A program made the translations under genes and the position numbers. A DNA stretch of 64,000 bases, taken from NCBI RefSeq assembly GCF_029846275.1, contig NZ_JARVWS010000002.1:1178001-1242000 (forward strand), written 5' to 3'. Source of the stretch: Nocardioides sp. CER19. Its GTDB lineage: Bacteria > Actinomycetota > Actinomycetes > Propionibacteriales > Nocardioidaceae. Within the stretch, counting starts at the first letter, position 1. Each line of letters starts with the position of its first letter. This document shows, in pieces, positions 24,397-33,677 of this stretch. The notes beneath the pieces were generated by a model. It saw only the letters and a program-made list of their open reading frames with translations. It was not told the DNA's origin and ran no database searches.

Positions 24397-25518
24397 ATGG
24401 TCCTGGGCTGGGAAGAGGCGCGGCAGGCCGCCTACGACGCGTCAGCGCCGCTCCCGCCGGTCACCGTGCCCGCCGCCGACGCCCTCGGGCTGCACCTGGC
24501 GGCGCCGCTCGTCGCCGCCGACGACCTCCCGCGCTTCGACAACGCGGCGATGGACGGGTACGCCGTGTCGGGACCGGGTCCGTGGCGCCTGGTCGGCCGC
24601 ACGCTGGCCGGCCAGCCCGGCGCTGGCGTCGCCCTCGGTGCCGGTGAGGCCTGGGAGGTCGCGACGGGCGCGCAGCTGCCGCCCGGGACCCGGTCGGTCC
24701 TCCCCGTCGAGGACGCCGTCCGCGACGGCGACGGCGTCAAGGGCGAGATCGACGACGGCAGGAACGTCCGGCTGCGCGGCGAGGAGGCGATGCCGGGCGA
24801 GCGACTGGTCGCCGCCGGGGCCCGCGTCACGCCCCAGGTCCTCGCGTTGGCCGCCGCCGTCGGCGTCGCCGAGCTCAGGGTCGTGCCGGCGCCCCGCGTC
24901 GTCGCGCTGGTCACCGGCGACGAGCTGGGTGACGCTCCGGGTCGGGTCCGGGACGCGATCGGCCCGGCGCTGCCGGGATGGGTCGCCTGGGCGGGCGGCG
25001 CTCTCGCAGGGATCTCGCCCCTGCCGGACGGCGCGGCCGGTCTGCGGGCCGCGCTGATCGGCACGGACGCCGACCTGCTGCTGGTCACCGGCTCGTCGTC
25101 GGTCGGCCCCGAGGACCACCTGCGGCCCCTGCTCGCCGAGCTCGGAGCGCACCCGGTCGTCGACGGCGTGTGCTGCCGGCCGGGGAGTCTCGCCGGGCTC
25201 TGGCGGCTGGCCGACGACCGGCTGGTCGTCGCCCTGCCCGGCAATCCGTTCGCCGCTCTCGTGTCCTTCGTGACCGTCGCCGCGCCGGCCCTGGCCGGTT
25301 TGCGCGGCTCGGGTCTGACGCCGTTGGCGACGGTCACCGCTGACCTGCCGCGCCACCGGACGGACACCCGGCTGATCCCGGTCCGGACCGCTGACACCGG
25401 TCTCGTCGCGCTCGGCCACGACCGCAGCGCCATGCTCCGCGGTGTCGCCCAAGCCGATGCGCTGGCCGTCGTACCGGCCGAGGGCGGGTCCGCCCTCCTG
25501 CAACCGCTGCCAACCTGA
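24397..25518 (+). CDS. moeA: Molybdopterin molybdotransferase MoeA
   Basis: A 373-residue MoeA, which inserts molybdate into adenylylated molybdopterin. The family signature FDNAAMDGYAV is near residues 46-56, MPGERL and the following alpha/beta MoCF-binding domain with VTGDELGD and VTGSSSVGPEDH are present, and the C-terminal beta domain is short. Length is a little under the usual 400. It is first in a run of moeA, a DUF6457 gene and fdhD, all on the plus strand, which points to formate dehydrogenase or another molybdoenzyme elsewhere in the genome. A TAGGGT -10 box 7 bases upstream indicates a leaderless mRNA. Confidence 0.94.
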   Translation: MVLGWEEARQAAYDASAPLPPVTVPAADALGLHLAAPLVAADDLPRFDNAAMDGYAVSGPGPWRLVGRTLAGQPGAGVALGAGEAWEVATGAQLPPGTRSVLPVEDAVRDGDGVKGEIDDGRNVRLRGEEAMPGERLVAAGARVTPQVLALAAAVGVAELRVVPAPRVVALVTGDELGDAPGRVRDAIGPALPGWVAWAGGALAGISPLPDGAAGLRAALIGTDADLLLVTGSSSVGPEDHLRPLLAELGAHPVVDGVCCRPGSLAGLWRLADDRLVVALPGNPFAALVSFVTVAAPALAGLRGSGLTPLATVTADLPRHRTDTRLIPVRTADTGLVALGHDRSAMLRGVAQADALAVVPAEGGSALLQPLPT

Positions 25519-25526
25519 GGAGAGAG

Positions 25527-25763
25527 ATGACCGTCGAGGAGTGGGTGCCGCGGCTCGCCGCCGAGCTCGGACTGGACAGCGAGGTCGACATCGACGCGAT
25601 CCTGGGGATCGCGGGAGACGTCGCCCACGCCGTCGAGCGCAAGGCGGCGCCGGTCTCCGCCTTCGTGATCGGGCTGGCCGCCGGCCGGGCCGGCGGCACG
25701 GCCGAGGACGTGGCCGCGGCGGTCGAGCGCACGCGCGCCCTGGCGGCATCGCTCGACGGCTAG
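25527..25763 (+). CDS. DUF6457 small protein
   Basis: A 78-residue acidic helical protein ([17 protein letters not shown]...). It matches the DUF6457 family, small domains found alone or fused to molybdenum cofactor guanylyltransferases in actinobacteria, here lying between moeA and fdhD. A GAGGAGAG ribosome site is directly upstream and only 8 bases separate it from moeA. Its TAG stop codon also forms the first three bases of the TAGTCT -10 box of fdhD. The role in cofactor supply is inferred from context. Confidence 0.88.
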   Translation: MTVEEWVPRLAAELGLDSEVDIDAILGIAGDVAHAVERKAAPVSAFVIGLAAGRAGGTAEDVAAAVERTRALAASLDG

Positions 25764-25773
25764 TCTCGGTCGC

Positions 25774-26604
25774 ATGCGCAAGCGCGCCGTACGCCGCAAG
25801 GTGACCCGTCTGGAGGTCGGCGGTGCCCCACGGGTCCGCGAGGACAAGCTGGCAGCCGAGGAGCCGCTCGAGATCCGTCTCGGCGGCCGCTCCCTCGCGG
25901 TCACCATGCGCACCCCGGGTCATGACATCGAGCTCGCCGCCGGCTTCCTCGTCTCCGAGGGCGTGGTGGCCCAGCGGGAGGACATCAGCACCGCGCGCTA
26001 CTGCGCCGGCGCCACCGACGAGGGGGTCAACACCTACAACGTCCTCGACGTGCAGCTCGCGCCCGGCGTGACCGTGCCCGAGTTCGGCCTCGAGCGGAGC
26101 GTCTACACGTCGTCGTCGTGCGGCGTGTGTGGCAAGGCCAGCATCGACGCCGTCCGCACCCGGTCGTCCTACGACGTCGCCGGCGACCCGCTCGTCGTCG
26201 ACCCGGAGCTGCTCGCCGCGCTCCCGGACCGGCTGCGCGCGGCCCAGGAGGTCTTCGAGCAGACCGGTGGCCTGCACGCGGCCGGGCTCTTCGACGGCCG
26301 GACCGGGGAGCTGCTCGTCGCCCGCGAGGACGTCGGCCGGCACAACGCGGTCGACAAGGTCGTCGGGTGGGCGCTCGAGCACGAGAAGCTCCCGCTGCGC
26401 GGCACCGTGCTCATGGTGTCGGGGCGCGCCAGCTTCGAGCTCACCCAGAAGGCGTCGATGGCCGGCATCCCGGTGCTCGCCGCCGTCTCGGCGCCGTCCT
26501 CGCTGGCGGTGGAGCTCGCCGAGGAGGCCGGGCTCACCGTCGTCGGGTTCCTCCGCGGGACGTCGATGGTCGTCTACAGCCGCCCCGAGCGGGTCGGTCG
26601 CTAG
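25774..26604 (+). CDS. fdhD: Formate dehydrogenase accessory sulfurtransferase FdhD
   Basis: A 276-residue FdhD, which transfers sulfur from the desulfurase IscS to the molybdenum cofactor before insertion into formate dehydrogenase. The conserved [13 protein letters not shown] holds the two active-site cysteines, and GGLHAAGLF and VGRHNAVDK are family motifs. The N-terminal basic stretch [10 protein letters not shown] is usual in actinobacterial homologues. TAGTCT ends 7 bases before ATG 25774, giving a probable leaderless transcript in addition to readthrough from moeA. No formate dehydrogenase structural gene lies in the window. Confidence 0.95.
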   Translation: MRKRAVRRKVTRLEVGGAPRVREDKLAAEEPLEIRLGGRSLAVTMRTPGHDIELAAGFLVSEGVVAQREDISTARYCAGATDEGVNTYNVLDVQLAPGVTVPEFGLERSVYTSSSCGVCGKASIDAVRTRSSYDVAGDPLVVDPELLAALPDRLRAAQEVFEQTGGLHAAGLFDGRTGELLVAREDVGRHNAVDKVVGWALEHEKLPLRGTVLMVSGRASFELTQKASMAGIPVLAAVSAPSSLAVELAEEAGLTVVGFLRGTSMVVYSRPERVGR

Positions 26605-27398
26605 ACGGCCGGCTCCGGCTCGGGCTCCGCGACGGGCGCCGGCTCCGGCGCCGGACCGTCCTGCCGGGCGCCGAAGATGCCTGTGAACAGCAGCACGAAC
26701 AGCAGCACGGCAGTGATGCCGAAGACCGGCATGGCCAGCGAGAACGGGTCGGCGCCGTGCTTCGCCAGGTCGAGGTCGACGCCGGTCACGCGCGGCGTCA
26801 CGGTCAGGGCCAGCATCGCCACATAGAACATGCCGCAGACCCCGGCGCCGAGGACCAGCGAGGCAACGGTCGGCCCCCAGGCCCGCCGCACCTTCAGCGT
26901 GAGCGTCAGGGCGAGGATCGCGCTGACGACGGCGATCGCCACGGAGAGCGCGACGGTGCTGCCGCGGTAGGACGTCGTGGCGTTCATCTTCATGGCGGAC
27001 ATGGCCGTGAAGTGCACGAAGCTCGCGCCCCCGCCGAGCACCAGTCCGCCGACGACGCAACCGAGCCAGCCGCGCACGCGGCTCGCGACCGCCACCCCGA
27101 GCAGGGCGGCGCCGATCGCGAGGGCGAAGGACAGCGCGGTCCCGGCCACCTTGAGGCGGTAGACGACGCTGCCGTGGTAGGCGAGCATCCCGATGAAGTG
27201 CATCGACCAGAAGGTCCCGCCACCCAGGGCGGCGGCCGCGGCGGCCAGCCAGCCGCCGGTCGAGGATCCTGAGGACCGGGCGGCGCGGGCAGCACAGCTC
27301 AAGCCGCACCATGCGCCGAACACGGCGATGAGGAACGAGAGCCCGACCAGGGCCGAGTCGAACGACGACATGGTGACGCTCGTGGACACGTCCGGCAT
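26601..27398 (-). CDS. MHYT-domain integral membrane sensor
   Basis: A 265-residue membrane protein with seven predicted helices. Three MHYT-like motifs, which are thought to bind copper and sense O2, CO or NO, are seen as [22 protein letters not shown] and a degenerate [11 protein letters not shown] in which the histidine is replaced. No output domain such as GGDEF follows; the C-terminus is a short acidic Pro/Glu tail. GGAGG lies 8 bases before ATG 27398. The stop shares CTAG with the stop of fdhD. It is divergent from the conservon, which may imply coupled redox sensing. Confidence 0.92.
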   Translation of the reverse strand: MPDVSTSVTMSSFDSALVGLSFLIAVFGAWCGLSCAARAARSSGSSTGGWLAAAAAALGGGTFWSMHFIGMLAYHGSVVYRLKVAGTALSFALAIGAALLGVAVASRVRGWLGCVVGGLVLGGGASFVHFTAMSAMKMNATTSYRGSTVALSVAIAVVSAILALTLTLKVRRAWGPTVASLVLGAGVCGMFYVAMLALTVTPRVTGVDLDLAKHGADPFSLAMPVFGITAVLLFVLLFTGIFGARQDGPAPEPAPVAEPEPEPAV

Positions 27399-27682
27399 GG
27401 GTGCAACCTCCAGGGCGGCCGGCGTGGCCGGCGTGATGTGAACGGTGCTCTGCCCCGAGTGATCACGAAGTTAGGGGGTCGCCTACCCGGTTGAGGGTGA
27501 AATCCGGATTTTTGGCATCTTCGGGTGTCGATGTGCAAATTGCCCTATGTTGGCGCCTGCCGTGCCAGACCGGCAGCGTGTACAGCGGCACGCAAGCAGG
27601 TCTGGTAGGGCGGGGGAACGGGCGGGCTCACGGAGACGCGTGTGCCTTCTACGCAATGCAGGGCGTCCAGAGGTGAGGGAGC

Positions 27683-30600
27683 ATGGCGGTGCCATCGACC
27701 ACTCGTACAGCTCGTCGGAAGGCCTGGCGCGGTATCCGCACCAGGCTCGTTGCGGTGCTGCTCATCCCGACACTCGCCGCGCTCGGCCTCGGTGGCCTCC
27801 GCATGGCCTCAGCCGTCCGTGACAGCGCGGACGCCACGCGTGCTGCGAGCATCGCGAACGCGCTCCCGTGGAGCTTCCGCCTGGCGCTCCAGCTGCAGGT
27901 CGAGCGCGACACCGGCAGCGCCAAGGTCCCGGCGAAGGCGCTGGCCCAGGTCCGCGCGACCACCGACGCCGCCATCCAGGCCTGGCGCGTGCGTCTGCTG
28001 CAGGTCGACACCTCCCACGACGCCAAGCTGCGTCAGGACCTGGGCTCCATCACCGGCGTTCTCGGCAACATCGACGGCCTCCGCGCCGAGCTGGCCGCGC
28101 CGGGCACCCGCCTGGTGGGCCAGACGGAGTACACCAACACCCTGAACCTCCTGCTCGGACTGGCCGGCCGGCTGCCCGAGGTGGGAGCGGCCCGCGACCT
28201 CTACCGCCAGTCGTCGGCCCTCAGCGAGGTCCGTACGGCGGCCGAGGCGCTCGCCGACGAGCGGACGCTGGTCACCAAGGCGCTCGCGGACGGCGAGATC
28301 AGCGACTTCGACCTCGCTCAGCTCGCGACGGCGGCGGCCACCTACGCGGCGGCGAGCGGCCACTTCTACGACAACACGTCGGTACGCGCCCAGCACGAGT
28401 TCGAGACGATCAACGGTGGTAGCGGTGACCTCTTCGGGTCGCACGCGCCGATGCAGGCGGCCGTCGGGTCGCTGCTGAGCACCGGCGACCCCGAGACCAT
28501 GCACCTGAACCCCGCCACCTGGAACGCCGCCTCCGGCGACTTCCTGGCACAGATGGCAGGCGTCATCACGACCGCCGCGACCGACCTCGCCAAGGAGGTG
28601 GACGGCCGCCGCGTCTCGGCCCAGCACGACGCAGTGGTCAGCGCCGTCACGGTCTTCGTCGTCCTGCTCCTCGCGCTGATCGCGACCGTCATCGTCGCCC
28701 GGTCGATCCTGCGCCCGCTCAACCGGCTGCGGGACGCGGCGCTCGACATCGCCCGGCACGGCCTGCCGGAGCGGGTCCGGGCCCTGGAGGACTCCGACGA
28801 GGCGGGCGACCTCAGCGTCAGCCCGATCTACGTCGGCAGCCAGGACGAGATCGCGGAGGTCGCGGACGCGTTCGACGCCGTCCACGCCGAGGCCGTCCGG
28901 CTCGCCGGTGAGCAGACCCAGATGCGTGCGAACGTCAACAAGATGTTCGTCAACCTCTCCCGCCGCTCGCAGAGCCTGGTCGAGCGTCAGCTCCGGCTCA
29001 TCGACGAGCTCGAGTCGGGCGAGCAGGACCCCGAGCACCTGTCGAACCTGTTCCGCCTCGACCACCTCGCCACCCGCATGCGCCGCAACGACGAGTCCCT
29101 CATGGTCCTCGCCGGCGGCGACACCGGGCAGGCCGCCCGCGGCCCGGTCGCCGTCCTCGACGTGCTCCGCGCGGCGAGCTCGGAGGTCGAGCAGTTCGCC
29201 CGCGTCGAGATCGAGTCGGGCGAGACGGCGAAGTTCCGCGGCAGCGTGGCCGGCGACCTCGTCCACCTGCTCGCCGAGCTCATCGAGAACGCCACCAACT
29301 TCTCGCCGCCGGACTCGCCGGTCGTCGTACGGTCCAGCCGCACGTCGCCGCTCAGCCCGCTCGTCATCGAGATCCGCGACCTCGGCATCGGGATGACCCC
29401 GCACGAGCTGGACGCCGCCAACGACAAGCTCCACAGCAGCGGCGGCCTCGACGCCGACGTCGCCCGGATGATGGGTCTCGTCGTGGCCTCGCGGCTCGCC
29501 GACCGGCACGGCCTCTCGGTGGAGCTGCGCGCCAACAGCCCGCGCGGCGTCGTCGCCCGCGTCGAGGTGCCGACCGGCATGCTCGTCCAACCGGAGACGC
29601 GCTCGGCCCTGCTCGTCGAGGCCGTCGACCCGCTCGTCGACCCGCTCGCCGAGCCGCTCCCGGAGCTGCTCACGCCGCTGACGCCGTCGCCGAGCCTGCC
29701 CGAGCAGCTCAAGCTGCCGGAACGCCCGGCCGAGCCGGTGTCCCCGGTCGCGGCCGAGCCCGCGCCCCCGAGCGCCGACGCACCATCGCTCCCGTCCCTC
29801 CCGACGCGTCCGGTCGCCAGCACCCCGCTGCCGCCGTCCACCTCATCGCTGCCGGGCGCGCCGATGCCGCCGTCCGTGCGGCCGCCGGAGGGCTACACGC
29901 CGACCTCGCCGCCGGTCGCCTCGGAGCCCCCGGTCAAGAGCTGGTTCACGACGACCGTGCCGCTCCGCGACCCGGAGGAGCTGCTCAACAACTACCTCAC
30001 CGGCCGCGCCGAGGGTGTCGGCGGTGCGATCAAGAACCCGCTGTCCAGCATCGCCAAGCGCAACGGCAGCCCGCTGAACGGATCCGGGAACGGCACGGCC
30101 GACGGCACCGCTCTCAACGGCACCGCTCTCAACGGCACCGCTCTCAACGGCATCGCGCCCGTAGCCCCGGTCGACCGCGCCGGCGACACGCCGGCCGAGC
30201 CGGGCGAGCCGGCCTGGGACGCGGAGCCGGAGAAGGCGCCGGAGTCGGGCGGAACTCCGGGGCTGACGTCGAGCGGGCTTCCGACGCGCATCCCGCGGAA
30301 CAACCTGCCGCTGGACCAGCCCTTCGACGCGTTCGGGTCCGGTGCGGCCCCCGAGCCCACGCCCGAGCCGGTCGCGCCGCAGCCCCAGGGCCCTGTCCTC
30401 GATCCGCTCATCGCCGAGCTCGCCGCCGACGTGCTGAGCGCGCCGAGCGCCGAGGAGGCGCTCGCCGAGGCCGAGGACAACGAGGACGACACGTCGATCT
30501 TCGCCACCCTGCAGTCTGAGTGGTTCACACGGCGTACGCCGCTCGAGGCGCGCCGGGCCCAACCTGACGTGCTCGCGGCGGAGCCCGCCGCGACCGACGA

Positions 30601-30946
30601 CTGGACCTCACCCGGCGACGAGGGCTGGCGCCGCGCGGCCGAGCTCTCCGAGCCGGAGGCCGAGGAGGAGTCCCCGCTCACCGCGGACGGTCTCCCGGTG
30701 CGCGTCCCGGGCCGTAACCTCGTGCCCGGATCGGCGGCGCCGACGCCCGTCATCCCGGCGGCCGCGGAGAACGTCGTCCCCATGCCGAGGCTCGAGCGCC
30801 GACGTACCCGTGGGCTCTCGAACTTCCAGCAAGGCGTCAGCCGTGCCCGGACCACCGATACGGTGCCGGTTGACAGTAGTGATGAGATCACCGTTCCGGA
30901 CGCCTACGAGGCGGCCGAGACCCGAGCACACGAGGAGCACCAGTGA
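27683..30946 (+). CDS. Conservon sensor histidine kinase-like protein (CvnA type, nitrate-sensing domain)
   Basis: A 1087-residue membrane protein. A helix near residues 20-45 is followed by a helical nitrate/nitrite-sensing-type outside domain, a second helix near 315-340, HAMP and a HATPase with LLAELIENATNFSPPD and LGIGMTPHEL. A phospho-accepting histidine kinase box is not obvious (NKMFVNLSRRSQSLVERQLRLID occupies its place), as in other CvnA proteins. The C-terminal 430 residues are disordered and Pro-rich, with a twice-repeated GLPxRxPxxNL motif and a final FQQGVSRAR element typical of the family. The stop overlaps the roadblock gene start (GTGA). A TATGTT box near 27546 may be the promoter. 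Confidence 0.94.
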   Translation: MAVPSTTRTARRKAWRGIRTRLVAVLLIPTLAALGLGGLRMASAVRDSADATRAASIANALPWSFRLALQLQVERDTGSAKVPAKALAQVRATTDAAIQAWRVRLLQVDTSHDAKLRQDLGSITGVLGNIDGLRAELAAPGTRLVGQTEYTNTLNLLLGLAGRLPEVGAARDLYRQSSALSEVRTAAEALADERTLVTKALADGEISDFDLAQLATAAATYAAASGHFYDNTSVRAQHEFETINGGSGDLFGSHAPMQAAVGSLLSTGDPETMHLNPATWNAASGDFLAQMAGVITTAATDLAKEVDGRRVSAQHDAVVSAVTVFVVLLLALIATVIVARSILRPLNRLRDAALDIARHGLPERVRALEDSDEAGDLSVSPIYVGSQDEIAEVADAFDAVHAEAVRLAGEQTQMRANVNKMFVNLSRRSQSLVERQLRLIDELESGEQDPEHLSNLFRLDHLATRMRRNDESLMVLAGGDTGQAARGPVAVLDVLRAASSEVEQFARVEIESGETAKFRGSVAGDLVHLLAELIENATNFSPPDSPVVVRSSRTSPLSPLVIEIRDLGIGMTPHELDAANDKLHSSGGLDADVARMMGLVVASRLADRHGLSVELRANSPRGVVARVEVPTGMLVQPETRSALLVEAVDPLVDPLAEPLPELLTPLTPSPSLPEQLKLPERPAEPVSPVAAEPAPPSADAPSLPSLPTRPVASTPLPPSTSSLPGAPMPPSVRPPEGYTPTSPPVASEPPVKSWFTTTVPLRDPEELLNNYLTGRAEGVGGAIKNPLSSIAKRNGSPLNGSGNGTADGTALNGTALNGTALNGIAPVAPVDRAGDTPAEPGEPAWDAEPEKAPESGGTPGLTSSGLPTRIPRNNLPLDQPFDAFGSGAAPEPTPEPVAPQPQGPVLDPLIAELAADVLSAPSAEEALAEAEDNEDDTSIFATLQSEWFTRRTPLEARRAQPDVLAAEPAATDDWTSPGDEGWRRAAELSEPEAEEESPLTADGLPVRVPGRNLVPGSAAPTPVIPAAAENVVPMPRLERRRTRGLSNFQQGVSRARTTDTVPVDSSDEITVPDAYEAAETRAHEEHQ
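30104..30157 (+). repeat. 15-bp in-frame tandem repeat inside the conservon kinase gene
   Basis: The unit CTCAACGGCACCGCT occurs twice exactly (30113-30142), preceded by a partial copy and followed by a diverged copy (30143-30157). It encodes LNGTA repeats in the disordered tail. The repeat could vary in number between strains without shifting frame. Confidence 0.8.
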
Positions 30947-31347
30947 CGACTGTCAGCGCCGGACTCGATTGGCTGGTCGACAGCCTCACCCAGCGCACGC
31001 CGGACATCGCGCACGCGATCCTGGTGTCGGCCGACGGGATGCCGATGGCGAGCTCCCGCGACTTCCCGCCGGACCGCGCGGACCAGCTCGCGGCGATCAC
31101 CTCGGGCCTGACGAGCCTCACCATGGGCGCGGCGCGCTGCTTCGCCGCGGGCCAGGTGCAGCAGATGGTCATCGAGATGGACGGCGGCTACCTCGTCCTC
31201 ATGGCCGTGGGTGAGGGCTCGAGCCTGGCGGCCCTGGCCAGCCCCGACTGCGACCTGGGCCAGGTCGGCTACGAGATGCAGCTGCTGATCTCGCGGGTCA
31301 CCAGCGCGCTGACGCCCGCTACCCGGACCGGCGCCGACGGTGCCTGA
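30943..31347 (+). CDS. Roadblock/LC7 domain protein (CvnB type)
   Basis: A 134-residue roadblock/LC7-fold protein, second gene of the conservon. Proteins of this fold in bacteria (MglB, CvnB) regulate small GTPases, acting as GTPase-activating or scaffold partners. The motif VSADGMPMASS and the helix with ERADQLAAITSGL-like spacing are typical, as is a closing GEGSSLAALASPDCDLGQVGYEM stretch read in parts. The GTG start lies inside the stop of the sensor gene. It should act with the GTPase two genes downstream at the membrane-bound sensor. Confidence 0.95.
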   Translation: MTTVSAGLDWLVDSLTQRTPDIAHAILVSADGMPMASSRDFPPDRADQLAAITSGLTSLTMGAARCFAAGQVQQMVIEMDGGYLVLMAVGEGSSLAALASPDCDLGQVGYEMQLLISRVTSALTPATRTGADGA

Positions 31348-31370
31348 CAGCCCATGACTGGGGTGAGATC

Positions 31371-31721
31371 GTGAGCAACGACCCGCTGCCGCTCGTCAGG
31401 CCGTACGCCCTGACGGGCGGGCGCACGAAACCCAAGCGGGACTACCCGCTCGAGGCCCTCGTCAAGACCGACGTCGACCCCGAGCAGGGTGGGTTCCGCA
31501 GTCCGGAGGAGTCGGCCATCGCCGAGCTCTGCACGGAGAGCCGCTCCGTTGCGGAGGTGGCCGCCCTCATCAAGCTCCCGCTCGGCGTCGTGCGGGTGCT
31601 GATCTCCGATCTCGCCGATCGTGGCGTCGTCCAGGTGCACACCCTCACCAACGACGACGCCGACAGCCGTCCCGACGCAGCCCTGCTGGAGCGGGTCCTC
31701 AGCGGACTCCGCAACCTCTGA
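31371..31721 (+). CDS. DUF742 winged-helix protein (CvnC type)
   Basis: A 116-residue protein of the DUF742 family, third gene of the conservon. It begins with LVRPYALTGGRTKP, the family signature, followed by a helix-turn-helix with LIKLPLGVVRVLISDLADRGVVQVH. The family has a winged-helix fold and joins the sensor, roadblock protein and GTPase in a membrane complex in Streptomyces. The GTG start at 31371 follows GGGGTGAG. It lies 23 bases after the roadblock gene and 5 bases before the GTPase gene. Confidence 0.95.
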   Translation: MSNDPLPLVRPYALTGGRTKPKRDYPLEALVKTDVDPEQGGFRSPEESAIAELCTESRSVAEVAALIKLPLGVVRVLISDLADRGVVQVHTLTNDDADSRPDAALLERVLSGLRNL

Positions 31722-31726
31722 TAGCC

Positions 31727-32314
31727 ATGGAGGCAACGCCCGTGATTCCCGACACCCGCCAGGCGACCATGTCGGCCAAGATCGTCATCGCCGGTGGTTT
31801 CGGCGTCGGCAAGACGACCTTCGTCGGCTCCGTCTCCGAGATCATGCCGCTGACCACCGAGGCTGTGATGACCTCGGCGAGCGCCGGCGTCGACGACCTC
31901 TCGGCGGTGCCGGACAAGACGACGACGACCGTCGCGATGGACTTCGGCCGGGTCTCGCTCGACTCGGACCTGATCCTCTACCTCTTCGGTACGCCGGGCC
32001 AGAACCGCTTCTGGTTCATGTGGGACGACCTGACGCAGGGCGCCATCGGCGCCGTCGTCCTCATCGACACCCGTCGGCTCGCCGACTCCTTCGGCGCCAT
32101 CGACTACTTCGAGTCGCGCAACGTGCCGTTCGTCGTCGCCCACAACGTCTTCGACGACAACCGCTACACGGCCGAGCAGATCCGCGAGGCGCTCGCGCTC
32201 CGAGCCGAGGTGCCGGTCATCACCTGCGACGCCCGCGACCGGGAGTCGACGAAGACCACCCTGATCGAGCTCGTCGAGCACGTCCTCGCCCTGGTCTCCG
32301 CCCGCGCGCAGTGA
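31727..32314 (+). CDS. Conservon small GTPase (CvnD type)
   Basis: A 195-residue Ras-like ATP/GTP-binding protein. P-loop GGFGVGKTT is at residues 24-32, switch/G3 is FGTPGQNRFW, and G4 is HNVFDD instead of NKxD, as usual for this family. It completes the four-gene conservon and is probably the switch whose nucleotide state is set by the sensor and roadblock proteins. An internal ATG (MSAKIVIAGG) could be an alternative start. A strong hairpin follows the stop and probably ends the operon. Confidence 0.95.
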   Translation: MEATPVIPDTRQATMSAKIVIAGGFGVGKTTFVGSVSEIMPLTTEAVMTSASAGVDDLSAVPDKTTTTVAMDFGRVSLDSDLILYLFGTPGQNRFWFMWDDLTQGAIGAVVLIDTRRLADSFGAIDYFESRNVPFVVAHNVFDDNRYTAEQIREALALRAEVPVITCDARDRESTKTTLIELVEHVLALVSARAQ

Positions 32315-32317
32315 CCG

Positions 32318-32349
32318 CCGCTGACCCGGGCTCCGGCCCGGGTCAGCGG
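32318..32349. terminator. Bidirectional hairpin between conservon and purU
   Basis: A perfect 14-bp inverted repeat (CCGCTGACCCGGGC / GCCCGGGTCAGCGG) with a TCCG loop lies 3 bases after the GTPase stop. Its right arm overlaps the purU stop codon. There is no T tract, so termination is likely by structure in both directions. Confidence 0.7.
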
Positions 32350-33206
32350 AAGACGACGGTCTTGTGCCCGTTGAGCAGGATGCGTGTCTGCGCGTGCCAC
32401 CTGACGGCGCGGGCGAGCACCTGAGCCTCGACGTCCCGGCCGGCGGCGACGATCTCCTCGACGCTGGCCCGGTGGTCGACGCGGACCACGTCCTGCTCGA
32501 TGATCGGGCCCTCATCGAGGTCACCGGTGACGTAGTGGGCGGTCGCGCCGACCAGCTTCACGCCCCGGTCGAACGCCTGGTGGTAGGGCTTCGCGCCCTT
32601 GAAGCTCGGCAGGAACGAGTGGTGGATGTTGATCGCCCGGCCCGCGAGCGCCTCGCAGAGCCCGTCGGACAGGATCTGCATGTAACGCGCCAGCACGACC
32701 AGGTCGATCCGCTCCCGCTCGACGATCTCGAGCAGCCGCCCCTCCGCATCGGCCTTCGTCCCGGCCGCCACGGGGACGTGGTGGAACGGGACGCCGTACG
32801 ACGTGGCGAGCGGCTCGAGGTCGCGGTGGTTGGAGACCACGGCGGCGACGTCGATCTGCAGGGCGCCGTTGCGCCAGCGGAAGAGCAGGTCGTTGAGGCA
32901 GTGCCCGTCCTTCGACACCAGGATCAGCGTCCGGTAGGGCGCGTCAGCCGCGCGCATCTGCCAGTGCATGCCGTAGCGCAGCGCGAGTGCCCCGAACTCC
33001 GCGCGCAGCCGCTCGAGGGTCGCGTCGCCGAGCACCTCGAACTCGATGCGCTGGAAGAACCGCCCCTCCCGGTGGTTCTCGTACTGCTGCAGCTCGAGGA
33101 TGTTGCCCGACCGCTCGTAGAGGAAGCCCGACACCGCGTGGATCAGGCCGGGACCGTCCGGGCAGTCGACGGTGAGCACGTACGTGGAGGCGGGCTGGTC
33201 GGGCAC
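32343..33206 (-). CDS. purU: Formyltetrahydrofolate deformylase PurU
   Basis: A 287-residue enzyme that hydrolyses 10-formyl-tetrahydrofolate to formate and tetrahydrofolate, balancing one-carbon pools. An N-terminal ACT domain (residues 8-85, DCPDGPGLIHAVSGFL) is followed by a formyltransferase-like domain with catalytic Asn/His in INIHHSFLPSFKGA and Asp in HYVTGDLDEGPIIEQD. The GTG start at 33206 has CAGACT ending 7 bases upstream, a leaderless layout. The stop codon is inside a hairpin shared with the conservon. Confidence 0.96.
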   Translation of the reverse strand: MPDQPASTYVLTVDCPDGPGLIHAVSGFLYERSGNILELQQYENHREGRFFQRIEFEVLGDATLERLRAEFGALALRYGMHWQMRAADAPYRTLILVSKDGHCLNDLLFRWRNGALQIDVAAVVSNHRDLEPLATSYGVPFHHVPVAAGTKADAEGRLLEIVERERIDLVVLARYMQILSDGLCEALAGRAINIHHSFLPSFKGAKPYHQAFDRGVKLVGATAHYVTGDLDEGPIIEQDVVRVDHRASVEEIVAAGRDVEAQVLARAVRWHAQTRILLNGHKTVVFR

Positions 33207-33256
33207 AGCCGGGAGTCTGTCACGGCCCGTTCGGGGTGGCCGCTACTGTCTCGTGC

Positions 33257-33601
33257 GTGATCCCCGTCTGCCCGCTCTCCGACCTCGTCCCGTCCGAGCC
33301 GGTCCGCTTCGACCCCGAGGGCGAGCCCCCGATCTGCCTGGTGCTGGCCGAGGACGGCGAGGTCTACGCCGTGGACGACACCTGCACCCACCAGAACGCC
33401 TCCCTCTCCGAGGGCTGGGTGGAGGGCTGCGAGATCGAGTGCCCGCTGCACGGCTCCGCGTTCGACCTCCGCACCGGCAAGGTCGACATCCTGCCCGCGA
33501 CCCTCCCCATCCGGACCCACGCCGTCGAGATCGTCGACGGGGTCGTGCACGTCTCGCTGTCCGACGAGCGGCCGAACCTGCCGCCGGGGGTCAGCTTCTG
33601 A
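33257..33601 (+). CDS. Rieske 2Fe-2S ferredoxin
   Basis: A 114-residue soluble Rieske protein. Cluster ligands are C43 and H45 (CTH) and C62 and H65 (CPLHG), with GSAFDLRTGK after the second box as in bacterial Rieske ferredoxins and NirD-like proteins. It has no membrane anchor and would pass electrons to an oxygenase or reductase not encoded nearby. The GTG start at 33257 is fixed by TACTGT ending 7 bases upstream. It is divergent from purU. Confidence 0.94.
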   Translation: MIPVCPLSDLVPSEPVRFDPEGEPPICLVLAEDGEVYAVDDTCTHQNASLSEGWVEGCEIECPLHGSAFDLRTGKVDILPATLPIRTHAVEIVDGVVHVSLSDERPNLPPGVSF

Positions 33602-33677
33602 GCCTTGAGTGCCTCGGCCACCTGGAGGTGGTCGAGACGCTCGAGGGTCGCAGATCTCGCGGAACCTGCCGGCCCCG

